9,798 bases of DNA, from the NCBI GenBank assembly GCA_031253365.1, contig JAIRWE010000115.1:1-9798 (forward strand), in the 5' to 3' direction. Source of the DNA: Oscillospiraceae bacterium. GTDB lineage: Bacteria; Bacillota; Clostridia; Oscillospirales; Ruminococcaceae. Of this stretch, positions 3,822 through 9,798 are shown piece by piece. The notes beneath the pieces were generated by a model. That model was given only the letters and a program-made list of their open reading frames with translations, was not told where the DNA came from and searched no databases. The stretch's first letter is position 1; each line of letters starts with the position of its first letter. A program made the position numbers and the translations under genes.

Positions 3822-5967
3822 AAGAGCTTTCGCTTTCGTCAGCCGCTTCGCTTTCGTCAGCCGCTTCGCCTTCGGGAACCGCTTCGCTTTCGGGAGCCGC
3901 CTCGCCTTCGGGAACCGCTTCGCCTTCGGGAACCGCTTCGCTTTCGTCAGCCGCATAGCCTTCGTCGTCGGGCTGCGGGTCAAGCTCCTCCAATAGCGCC
4001 TTAATCGAAATGCTTACCCTTTCCTTTTCGGCGTCTATCTCGGTTATCTTCGCCTCAATCTCCTGCCCCAAGGTAAGCTCCTGCCCCACGTTCTTCACCC
4101 GCTGGCGCGAAATTTGCGAAATATGGATAAGCCCGTCTATCCCCGGAATAATCTGCGCGAACGCCCCGAACGGCGTTATGTTCACGACTTTGGCTTTCAC
4201 CGTATCGCCGATGAAATACTCCCCCGTGAACTTAGTCCAAGGGTTCTCGTCGGGCTTTTTCGCGCAGAGCGAAACGCGCTTTTTTTCGGGGTCGTAGCTT
4301 TTTACGAATACGTCGAGTTTATCGCCTACGGAAACAATTTCCCTCGGGTGCTTGACCCGCTGCCAAGTCAGCTCGGATAAATGCACCATTCCGTCGACGC
4401 CGCCGAGGTCCACGAAAACGCCGTAGCTTTCAATGGACTTAACCTCGCCGCAAAATTGCTTGCCCACCGAGATTTCATCCCAGAACTTCGCCCTGAGAGC
4501 GTCAATCTCCTGACGGGAAGCCGCCTTGACGGAACCCACCACGCGGGAACGCTGCTCGTTGATTTCTATCACCTTGAATTTAACGCTTTTCCTGAGCAAT
4601 TCCTCCAGCTTCCCCGATTTGGGAACGCCGCTGTGCGACGCGGGAATAAAGACCCTCGTCCCCTCGAAGGTGATGATTACCCCTCCGGTAACGACCGCCG
4701 TAACCGTGCCTTCAAGCACCACGCCCTCGTGGTAGGCGGCGGAAAGTTTTTCAAAACCGTGCGCGGCGTCAACCTTTTTCTTGGAAAGGTTGACTATCCC
4801 TTCCGCGTCGTTGATGGAGGTTATTATACACTCAATCTCGTCGCCGGGGGAAACGACCATGTCGGGCGTAGTCCCGGGGGCGCCGCCGATTTCGTCGGCG
4901 GGTATGTACCCGGAATGTTTGGTGCCTATATCGACGACGGCCTCCGTCTTATTCACGGCAACGACATACGCCTTTACCCTTTTCCCCGTATATATTTTTT
5001 GGAAAGTTCTGTCCACTTCGGCCATGAAGTCGATTTCCTGTTCCGGCGCCGCTGCCTTGAATTCCTCGCCCATAATCCCATGAACCTCCTTGATTGTTTC
5101 CGCCGGAACGCTCGCCCCGGCGGTAATGCCTATTTTGAAGTCCCTTTTACCGGACAGAAGGCTTTTTATTTTGGATATATCCAAATCTTCGGCGTTTTCA
5201 ACAAAAAGCGTTTCGCAGTATTGCTCGCATATCTCGCGCAGCTTGCGGGAATTGCTGCTTTCGCGGTCGCCCGCCACGACCATAAGGTCGTTTTGCCGCG
5301 CCAGCCGCCGCGCTTCTTCCTGCCGCTCAATGGTAGCACTACACATTGTATCAAATATTTCCGCGTTTGTACAGTGCTTTTTGAAAAAATTCACACAATC
5401 TCGCCATTTCCTCTTATTAAATGTCGTTTGTGAAACAAGAATTAGTGCATTTTGCCGAAGTTTTACGTTCCCCGCCGCCGATTTTTCCAGTTCCTCGGGG
5501 GAATTGAACGTAAAACAATCGACGCCGCCGGAAATATGCCCGATTACCCCGGCGACCTCGGGGTGTTCCCTGTCCCCCGCGATTACGACGCCGTACCCCT
5601 TTTCGGAATATTCCGCGACGACGCGGTGAAGCCTTTTCACCCACGGGCAGGTGGCGTCCGCGAAAGCGAAGCCCCCCGCCGCGAGCTGCCCGTATACGTC
5701 CTTTCCGACGCCGTGGCTTCTTATCACCGCCGGGGGACGGCCTTTGACGGAAGATGTTTTTCGCAGATAATCGTCAAGGTCTTCGGCGGCGAACACGTTA
5801 TTGCTTTCGAGGAACCGCGTCACGCGGGCGTTATGCGCCAATTTCCCGAGCGTATAAGCGCTCCCGTGTTCCCTCGCGGTTGAAACGGCTATGTCAATCG
5901 CGCGTTTCACCCCCGCGCAAAACCCCGCATTTTCGGCGACGGTGATTTTGAGCCGCGCCGCCGCCAT
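3820..5967 (-). CDS. ispH: IspH-ribosomal protein S1 fusion: HMBPP reductase with four S1 domains
   Basis: A 715-residue protein. Residues 1-300 are 4-hydroxy-3-methylbut-2-enyl diphosphate reductase, the last enzyme of the MEP isoprenoid pathway, making IPP and DMAPP. The three [4Fe-4S] cysteines are Cys17 (GFCAGVKRA), Cys107 (ATCPWVKR) and Cys209 (DTMCSAT). Substrate and proton-relay residues are His45, His135 and Glu137 (EHPE), Thr181/182, Ser238-Asn239-Ser240 (SSNS) and Ser286. Four S1 RNA-binding domains follow at about 328-397, 414-484, 501-570 and 585-656; the last two have the best S1 signatures (YGVFVDLGGVDGMVHLSEL and FGAFAQIIPGIDGLIHISQ). An acidic hexapeptide-repeat tail covers 673-714. 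Such fusions are known in clostridia; the S1 half may serve as the cell's S1-like translation factor. The ATG directly abuts the TGA of the upstream trpB2-like gene, with GAAGG 8 nt before it, so translation is probably coupled. Confidence 0.96.
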   Translation of the reverse strand: MAAARLKITVAENAGFCAGVKRAIDIAVSTAREHGSAYTLGKLAHNARVTRFLESNNVFAAEDLDDYLRKTSSVKGRPPAVIRSHGVGKDVYGQLAAGGFAFADATCPWVKRLHRVVAEYSEKGYGVVIAGDREHPEVAGVIGHISGGVDCFTFNSPEELEKSAAGNVKLRQNALILVSQTTFNKRKWRDCVNFFKKHCTNAEIFDTMCSATIERQEEARRLARQNDLMVVAGDRESSNSRKLREICEQYCETLFVENAEDLDISKIKSLLSGKRDFKIGITAGASVPAETIKEVHGIMGEEFKAAAPEQEIDFMAEVDRTFQKIYTGKRVKAYVVAVNKTEAVVDIGTKHSGYIPADEIGGAPGTTPDMVVSPGDEIECIITSINDAEGIVNLSKKKVDAAHGFEKLSAAYHEGVVLEGTVTAVVTGGVIITFEGTRVFIPASHSGVPKSGKLEELLRKSVKFKVIEINEQRSRVVGSVKAASRQEIDALRAKFWDEISVGKQFCGEVKSIESYGVFVDLGGVDGMVHLSELTWQRVKHPREIVSVGDKLDVFVKSYDPEKKRVSLCAKKPDENPWTKFTGEYFIGDTVKAKVVNITPFGAFAQIIPGIDGLIHISQISRQRVKNVGQELTLGQEIEAKITEIDAEKERVSISIKALLEELDPQPDDEGYAADESEAVPEGEAVPEGEAAPESEAVPEGEAADESEAADESESS
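3826..3951 (-). repeat. Seven 18-bp in-frame repeats encoding an acidic hexapeptide tail
   Basis: Seven tandem 18-bp units within the 3' end of ispH encode residues 673-714. The units are of two kinds, VPEGEA (with an APESEA variant) and ADESEA, in the order ADESEA, VPEGEA, VPEGEA, APESEA, VPEGEA, ADESEA, ADESES. The codons are nearly identical between copies, so the array looks recently expanded and probably varies in copy number by slippage or recombination. Confidence 0.9.
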
Positions 5968-7335
5968 TCAATCGACCTTCGGAAGTTTTTCGAGAGCCGC
6001 CGCCAAATCCCCGTCCGTGGGAATAACGTCGTCCATCTTCCCTTCCAGATAAGACGAATACGCCGACATATCGAAATAACCGGTTCCCGTCAAACCGAAC
6101 AGTATGGTTTTCTTCTCGCCGCTTTCCCTGCATTTGAGAGCCTCGACGACCGCGCCGCGAACGGCGTGCGCCGATTCGGGGGCGGGCAGAATCGTCTCGC
6201 ATTTCGCGAACATCACCGCCGCCTCAAAGACGCTCGTCTGCTCGTAAGCGACGGCTTCCATATACCCGTCCGCGTAAAGCTGCGACAGTATGGGCGCCAT
6301 TCCGTGATAGCGCAGCCCCCCCGCGTGGTTCGCCGACGGCTTAAACTCGCAGCCTAGCGTGTACATTTTCGACAGGGGGGTGATTTTCCCCGTGTCGCAG
6401 AAATCGTAAGCGTATTTGCCGCGCGTCATCGACGGGCAGGACGCGGGTTCGACCGCGATTACGCGGGGATTGGCGGCGCCCGTCAGTTTATCCCGCATAA
6501 ACGGCGCGACCAAACCGCCCAAGTTGGAACCGCCGCCCGCGCATCCTATTATTATGTCGGGGTACTCGTCAATCGCCTCGAAAGCGGCTTTCGCTTCCAG
6601 CCCCACTATCGACTGGTGCAGCAGCACCTGGTTAAGCACGGAACCCAGGACGTAGCGGCAGTTCCCGCTTGTCACCGCCTTTTCGACGGCTTCGGAAATG
6701 GCGCAGCCCAAACTTCCGCCGTTGCCGGGGTCTTCGGCAAGGATTTTTTGCCCTATTTGCGTGGTGTTCGACGGGGAGGCGATGACGTTCGCGCCGAAGG
6801 TTTGCATTACGGCTTTGCGGTAGGGCTTTTGTTCATACGAAACCTTTACCATATACACGTTCAGCTCCAAACCGAAATAGGCGCACGCCTCCGAAAGGGC
6901 GGTTCCCCACTGACCCGCGCCCGTTTCGGTGGTAAGGGCGCTCAGCCCCTGCTTTTTGGCGTAATACGCCTGCGCGAGCGCGGAATTGAGCTTATGGCTG
7001 CCGGACGTGTTGTTCCCCTCGTATTTGAAATAGATTTCGGCGGGGGTGTCGAGCTTTTTTTCCAGGTTATACGCCCTTACAAGCGGCGACGGGCGATAAA
7101 GCCTGTACACATCGATAATCCCGCCGGGTATGTTAATCCGACGCGTTTCGTCGTCAAGCTCCTGCATGGCGAGTTCCTCGCAGAAGACGGGGGTTATGTC
7201 CGTCAGCTCCACGGGCTTCATGGTCGCGGGGTTTAGCATGGGCGCGGGCTTGTTCTTCATGTCGGCGCGCAGATTGTACCAACTGTCGGGAATTTGCTCC
7301 TCGGTCAGGAATATTTTGTGCGGTATTCTTTTCAT
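5968..7335 (-). CDS. trpB2: TrpB2-type tryptophan synthase beta-like PLP enzyme
   Basis: A 455-residue fold-type II pyridoxal-phosphate enzyme. TrpB proteins condense indole with L-serine to give tryptophan. The PLP lysine is Lys115 in TSGSHKLNSA. The catalytic acid is Glu137 in ETGAGQWG (Trp where classical TrpB1 has His, as in the TrpB2 group). The phosphate-binding loop GGGSN is at 267-271. The N-terminal extension (1-85, with PSPLVRA at 82-88) and the total length of about 455 fit TrpB2 rather than the roughly 400-residue TrpB1. No trpA or other trp gene lies nearby, so this is a stand-alone enzyme. Its natural role may be indole salvage or another serine-type beta-replacement, which I cannot decide. 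ATG 7335 is preceded by AAAGGG with a 10-nt spacer. It lies 18 bp after the HD gene and abuts ispH. Confidence 0.92.
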   Translation of the reverse strand: MKRIPHKIFLTEEQIPDSWYNLRADMKNKPAPMLNPATMKPVELTDITPVFCEELAMQELDDETRRINIPGGIIDVYRLYRPSPLVRAYNLEKKLDTPAEIYFKYEGNNTSGSHKLNSALAQAYYAKKQGLSALTTETGAGQWGTALSEACAYFGLELNVYMVKVSYEQKPYRKAVMQTFGANVIASPSNTTQIGQKILAEDPGNGGSLGCAISEAVEKAVTSGNCRYVLGSVLNQVLLHQSIVGLEAKAAFEAIDEYPDIIIGCAGGGSNLGGLVAPFMRDKLTGAANPRVIAVEPASCPSMTRGKYAYDFCDTGKITPLSKMYTLGCEFKPSANHAGGLRYHGMAPILSQLYADGYMEAVAYEQTSVFEAAVMFAKCETILPAPESAHAVRGAVVEALKCRESGEKKTILFGLTGTGYFDMSAYSSYLEGKMDDVIPTDGDLAAALEKLPKVD

Positions 7336-7353
7336 AGCGGTAAAACCCTTTCT

Positions 7354-7812
7354 TTATAAGTCGTTGTAACTGCTGATTTTCAGCGTTTCAAGCATGGAAC
7401 AGTATTTGTCGATTATGCAGACCAGCCAGGCTTCGCGGCAGCGCGGAATGTTTATAAACGTCATGGGCCACATGTGCTTTCGGATAATCTCGCGCTCCTT
7501 TTTGTTAAGGTCAAACAGCTTTTTCGCGTTTTCGAGGGCGATGCGCGGGTGCTTAAAACCGTGCAGCTTGTCCCAGTCGTCGTGCCAGTCGTAAAGGAAG
7601 AAATCGTGCAAAAGCGCGCCGCGCACAAGGCTGCGGTAATCCACCTTTATCCTCATTTTGCGCGCGAACGCGACGCTGTATTTCGCGACGGCGACGCTGT
7701 GGGAATAAACGGAAACCCTTCCGTGCTGGACGTGGCTTTTGCTTTTTTGCATTTCCGACGAGGATAGAATATCCGCCGCCGCTTCCATAAACCGCGAATC
7801 GTCCTTAGGCAA
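7354..7812 (-). CDS. HD-domain protein, probable metal-dependent phosphohydrolase
   Basis: A 152-residue soluble protein. The HD pattern of metal ligands is complete: His38 (YSHSVAVAKY), His69-Asp70 (RGALLHDFFLYDW), further histidines at 84, 88 (HGFKHP) and 113 (IRKHMWP), and Asp135 (CIIDKY). Such proteins hydrolyse phosphate esters, often nucleotides or signalling nucleotides; this small stand-alone type is uncharacterised and its substrate cannot be read from sequence. The start is a TTG at 7812, chosen because AAGGGAG (7823-7829) lies 10 nt upstream. The alternative ATG at 7788 would remove eight residues and has AAGGA 13 nt away. It sits between the CmpB-like gene (40-bp gap) and trpB2. 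Confidence 0.85.
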   Translation of the reverse strand: MPKDDSRFMEAAADILSSSEMQKSKSHVQHGRVSVYSHSVAVAKYSVAFARKMRIKVDYRSLVRGALLHDFFLYDWHDDWDKLHGFKHPRIALENAKKLFDLNKKEREIIRKHMWPMTFINIPRCREAWLVCIIDKYCSMLETLKISSYNDL

Positions 7813-7852
7813 TATCGGAAAACTCCCTTCGATTTTTAGAGGTACCCGTTTG

Positions 7853-8530
7853 TCAATTTTCCCGCTCGTCGACCGTTTCTTCCGGGGGGGCGGCGGTTCC
7901 GCGCGACCTGATTTTGTTCATAAGCGCGGCGCGGACTTGGCTCGGGTTGCCTATCCGCATTATCGTGTTTGTCAAAACCTCGCGCACTTGTTCATACGGC
8001 AGCTTCGCGAGGATTTTGTCTATGTTTTCCTGCCGCTTTATCTGAATGAAGGCGTCCATCCCCATTATTACGGTCATAACGGCGTTCACGCCGTGCCGCG
8101 CGAACGGGTTGACCGCCGAAACAATCGGCGAAACGAAGTCGTACAGCACATAAGTCATAAACAACGCCTGAACGCCCCAGAAAAGCGAGGACACGAGGGA
8201 AATCCTGTTCTTATAGGTGAAGGGCAGCATACTGTAATCCCAAAACTGCTTTTTGAAAACCCTTTCCATAACGCTTCCGGCGCAGTATTCCAAAGACGTG
8301 GCGGCGCACATACCCACCACGAACACGGCGAACCCGTTCTCTTTGAAGGGCATACAGACGTTCGCCATTATTATTCCGCCCACCCCGTAAATCGGAATGT
8401 ACGGTCCCCTGAGAAACCCCCTGTTTATCGGGCGTCTGTGATAAAGCGACTCGATGACGCTTTCAAGCGCCCAACCCATGACGTTGAACAAAAAAAACAA
8501 AAACAGCCAGTAAGAATAAGTTTCAAACAT
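7853..8530 (-). CDS. CmpB-family (DUF1113-type) multi-pass membrane protein
   Basis: A 225-residue membrane protein of the family often named 'putative ABC transporter permease (CmpB)'. Its recognisable blocks are NRGFLRGPYIPIYG (36-49), the EY pair in the second half of a membrane helix (81-82), and FWDYSMLPF (96-104) followed by RISLVSSLFWG (109-119). Membrane segments are at about 6-24, 45-60, 67-84 and 110-133, with perhaps another at 146-161. A charged cytoplasmic tail (162-225) follows. Despite the family name, no ATPase gene is nearby and transport is unproven. The start is uncertain: a GTG at 8545 extends the frame by five residues but has no ribosome site, while ATG 8530 has GAGGTG (8543-8548) 12 nt upstream and matches the usual family N-terminus, so I chose the ATG. 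Confidence 0.85.
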   Translation of the reverse strand: MFETYSYWLFLFFLFNVMGWALESVIESLYHRRPINRGFLRGPYIPIYGVGGIIMANVCMPFKENGFAVFVVGMCAATSLEYCAGSVMERVFKKQFWDYSMLPFTYKNRISLVSSLFWGVQALFMTYVLYDFVSPIVSAVNPFARHGVNAVMTVIMGMDAFIQIKRQENIDKILAKLPYEQVREVLTNTIMRIGNPSQVRAALMNKIRSRGTAAPPEETVDEREN

Positions 8531-8552
8531 TGTCGTAAACGGCACCTCTAAA

Positions 8553-9446
8553 TTATATCCACGAACCCGCCCTTTGAATCCTTATATTGATGTAGTAAGC
8601 GTCAACGCCGACCCAAACGGTTCCCTCCGCGCCGATTTCGCCGACGCAACGCTCAAATTCCCTTTTGTGGTTCATCATAAGGGCGGCGGACACGCGCTCC
8701 TCGTCCGTGCCGGACGAAAGCCGCTCATACTCGTCGGGGTCGAACCTGTCCTGAACGTCGGTGTTGCCGTCATTTTTGTTTATGAGAACGCGGAAAGTCT
8801 CTTCCGTGTACGAAACGGCGCCGTCCCCCACGGTGCAGAAAATGACACATTCGTATTCCTCGGTCTTGTTTTTGATGAATATATTGATAAACGTCACCGC
8901 GCGGTCTTCCCCGATTTTTTCCGTCAGATGCTCCTTGACGGCTTTCGCCGCGCTGAAAGCGGCTTTATGCTCGCCTTCCGTCTGGATTCCGAAATAATAC
9001 ACGAAACACACGAAGGCGCCCAGAACAAACCCCGCGACAAGGAACAAAGGCAAAACCGCGACCACGATTTTGGTTCTTATCCTTCTCGGGTCGGCTTTGG
9101 CTTTCGCTTTTTTTATATCCCGCTCCTTGGCGAAGCCGAAACTTTCGTCGCTGCCTTCCGTAATCGGCTGTTCGTCGCCCTCCCCGGGCTGAGCCGCTTC
9201 CCCCGTTTGCGCCGCTTTTTCGGGCGGGGCGGGGGTGTCGGCGGCTTGCTTTTCCCCGTCGAGGAGGACGTCGTCCGCGTGGTTGACCGTGCCGTCGCCC
9301 GCGCCGTCGCCCGCGCCGTCGTCCGCGCGGTTGACCGTGCCGTCGCCCGCCGCGACCTGTTCGGGGGGCGTTTCGCCGCCCTCGGGGTCGGGAACTCCGA
9401 ACATCTCGTTTATCTGCGCGTTGTTGTTGATTTCATTGTTTTCCAC
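8553..9446 (-). CDS. Single-pass membrane protein of unknown function with acidic repetitive N-terminus
   Basis: A 297-residue protein that I do not recognise. Residues 1-110 are acidic, low in hydrophobics and rich in Gly, Glu, Asp and Ala, probably disordered, with a duplicated GDGTVN[RH]ADD at 34-43 and 50-59. A basic stretch follows (IKKAKAKADPRRIRTK, 111-126), then one membrane helix at about 127-153. Residues 155-297 form a likely extracytoplasmic domain of mixed helices and strands with a close cysteine pair (Cys200, Cys204) and Cys267. The basic stretch before the helix predicts the N-terminus inside and the C-terminus outside. The start is GTG 9446, with AGAAGG (9456-9461) upstream and a promoter at 9481-9509. 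It is the first gene of the leftward operon. Confidence 0.8.
   Translation of the reverse strand: MENNEINNNAQINEMFGVPDPEGGETPPEQVAAGDGTVNRADDGAGDGAGDGTVNHADDVLLDGEKQAADTPAPPEKAAQTGEAAQPGEGDEQPITEGSDESFGFAKERDIKKAKAKADPRRIRTKIVVAVLPLFLVAGFVLGAFVCFVYYFGIQTEGEHKAAFSAAKAVKEHLTEKIGEDRAVTFINIFIKNKTEEYECVIFCTVGDGAVSYTEETFRVLINKNDGNTDVQDRFDPDEYERLSSGTDEERVSAALMMNHKREFERCVGEIGAEGTVWVGVDAYYINIRIQRAGSWI
9271..9350 (-). repeat. 48-bp spaced direct repeat in the N-terminal coding region
   Basis: The 32 bp at 9271-9302 recur at 9319-9350 with one mismatch, exactly 48 bp apart, with shorter GCCGTCGCCCGC-like units between them. The period is a multiple of three and keeps the frame, giving two copies of GDGTVN[RH]ADD in the protein. 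This is in-frame duplication of a disordered segment, not a regulatory array. Confidence 0.85.
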
Positions 9447-9480
9447 GATACCACACCTTCTTTTGAGTTATACACGGAAT

Positions 9481-9509
9481 ATAATAGCACTTTTATTTTA
9501 ATTTGTCAA
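9481..9509 (-). promoter_or_regulatory. Promoter of the leftward five-gene operon
   Basis: On the minus strand TTGACA (9504-9509) is followed after 17 bp by TATTAT (9481-9486), with TGC just before it as an extended -10. Transcription should begin near 9474, giving a leader of about 28 nt before the GTG at 9446. All five genes down to ispH follow with gaps of no more than about 40 nt and no terminator that I can see. Confidence 0.85.
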
Positions 9510-9517
9510 ATCTTCGC

Positions 9518-9546
9518 TTTACATTTTTGTGAAAGTGTGATAAAAT
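9518..9546 (+). promoter_or_regulatory. Divergent promoter of the gene at the right edge
   Basis: TTTACA (9518-9523), a 17-bp spacer and TAAAAT (9541-9546), with TGA before the -10. The start would be near 9553, about 25 nt before ATG 9578. Its -35 box lies 8 bp from the -35 box of the leftward promoter. Confidence 0.75.
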
Positions 9547-9577
9547 AGTCCAAAAAGCGCGAAACGGGGGTTGGGTC

Positions 9578-9798
9578 ATGTTTGAATACTTGTTCGGAAG
9601 GTATTTGGTGAACACGGGCAAAATCACGCAGGAAAAACTTTTTGAGCTGTTCGAGCGGATTGACGCGGAAAGCCGCCTGAAAGAGAATACGCGGGGGGAC
9701 GACGAAGCCCTGTACGACGAGATAGAGCGCGCTGACGCGGCGGTGAAGCGAAAGCTGTCCGAACTCGTCGCGGAATACGACGCTCCGGCGGCGTCCCC
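9578..9798 (+). CDS. N-terminal part of an unrecognised protein
   Basis: The frame opens at ATG 9578 and runs to the window end with no stop, giving 73 residues. It begins MFEYLFGRYLVNTGKITQEK and continues as charged helix with many Glu, Asp and Arg residues. The pattern '(F)G.YLv..GkIt.ekL' resembles the short N-terminal helical module at the start of some clostridial signalling or chemotaxis-type proteins and of type IV pilus ATPases; this is a loose likeness only. A GGGGG run at 9566-9570 with a 7-nt spacer can serve as ribosome site, and a divergent promoter precedes it. The product cannot be named from this fragment. Confidence 0.7.
   Translation, partial: MFEYLFGRYLVNTGKITQEKLFELFERIDAESRLKENTRGDDEALYDEIERADAAVKRKLSELVAEYDAPAAS

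Noticed and set aside
3826..3951. Regular short repeats considered as a CRISPR array or iteron
   Set aside because: Units are 18 bp with no spacers, keep the ispH reading frame and encode a hexapeptide.
4381..5433. 350-residue plus-strand open frame opposite ispH
   Set aside because: Antisense shadow made by the GC-biased codons of ispH, which has complete catalytic and S1 motifs; it also lacks a ribosome site.
6616..7236. 206-residue plus-strand frame opposite trpB2
   Set aside because: Antisense shadow of a gene with clear PLP-enzyme motifs.
7739..8551. 270-residue plus-strand frame opposite the CmpB-like gene
   Set aside because: Rich in Arg and His with no hydrophobic segments or domain; the minus-strand product has clear family motifs.
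8552..8557. Minus-strand TATAAT before the CmpB-like gene as an internal promoter
   Set aside because: It is formed by the last codons and stop of the upstream gene and has no -35 box at the right distance.
8574..9548. 324-residue plus-strand frame opposite the unknown membrane protein
   Set aside because: It reads through both divergent promoters and the leader, and its VARAVARAV-type repeats are the antisense image of the 48-bp duplication.

Overview
The window reads like a chromosomal segment from an uncultured Firmicutes bacterium, probably class Clostridia. This rests on four signs: the rpsF-ssb-rpsR order, an IspH protein fused to four S1 RNA-binding domains (an arrangement known from clostridia), a CmpB-type membrane protein, and textbook TTGACA-17-TATAAT promoters with strong AGGAGG-type ribosome sites. 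No tRNA, rRNA, CRISPR array, transposase or phage gene is visible. The taxonomic call is an inference; no marker in the window fixes it below class.

Region 1 (1-1037): the 3' part, or all, of an unrecognised open frame (1-222) is followed by a solitary gene for a small two-helix membrane protein (363-986). The membrane protein resembles SLATT-type predicted effectors of bacterial conflict systems. It has its own promoter and a strong intrinsic terminator, so it is an independent transcription unit.

Region 2 (1067-3821, plus strand): a near-consensus promoter and a structured leader drive rpsF, ssb and rpsR (ribosomal protein S6, single-stranded DNA-binding protein, ribosomal protein S18). 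A 13-bp hairpin without a U-tract then separates these from an HPP-family membrane protein and an ammonia-dependent NAD synthetase (nadE). The unit closes at a strong terminator.

Region 3 (3820-9509, minus strand): five genes run leftward from one promoter at 9481-9509 with gaps of 0 to about 40 nt. In transcription order they encode a single-pass membrane protein of unknown function with a repetitive acidic N-terminus, a CmpB-family multi-pass membrane protein, an HD-domain protein, a TrpB2-type tryptophan synthase beta-like enzyme, and the IspH-S1 fusion with a hexapeptide-repeat tail. The last two are joined as UGA-AUG with no gap. The set mixes isoprenoid synthesis, translation and amino-acid chemistry with two or three uncharacterised proteins.

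Region 4 (9518-9798, plus strand): a divergent promoter, whose -35 box lies only 8 bp from that of the leftward operon, drives a gene cut off by the window end.

Most of the window is housekeeping. The points most worth a second look are the solitary SLATT-like gene, the tightly packed divergent promoters and the uncharacterised five-gene operon they control, the S6 leader, the rpsR/HPP hairpin, and the repeat-built tails of two proteins.
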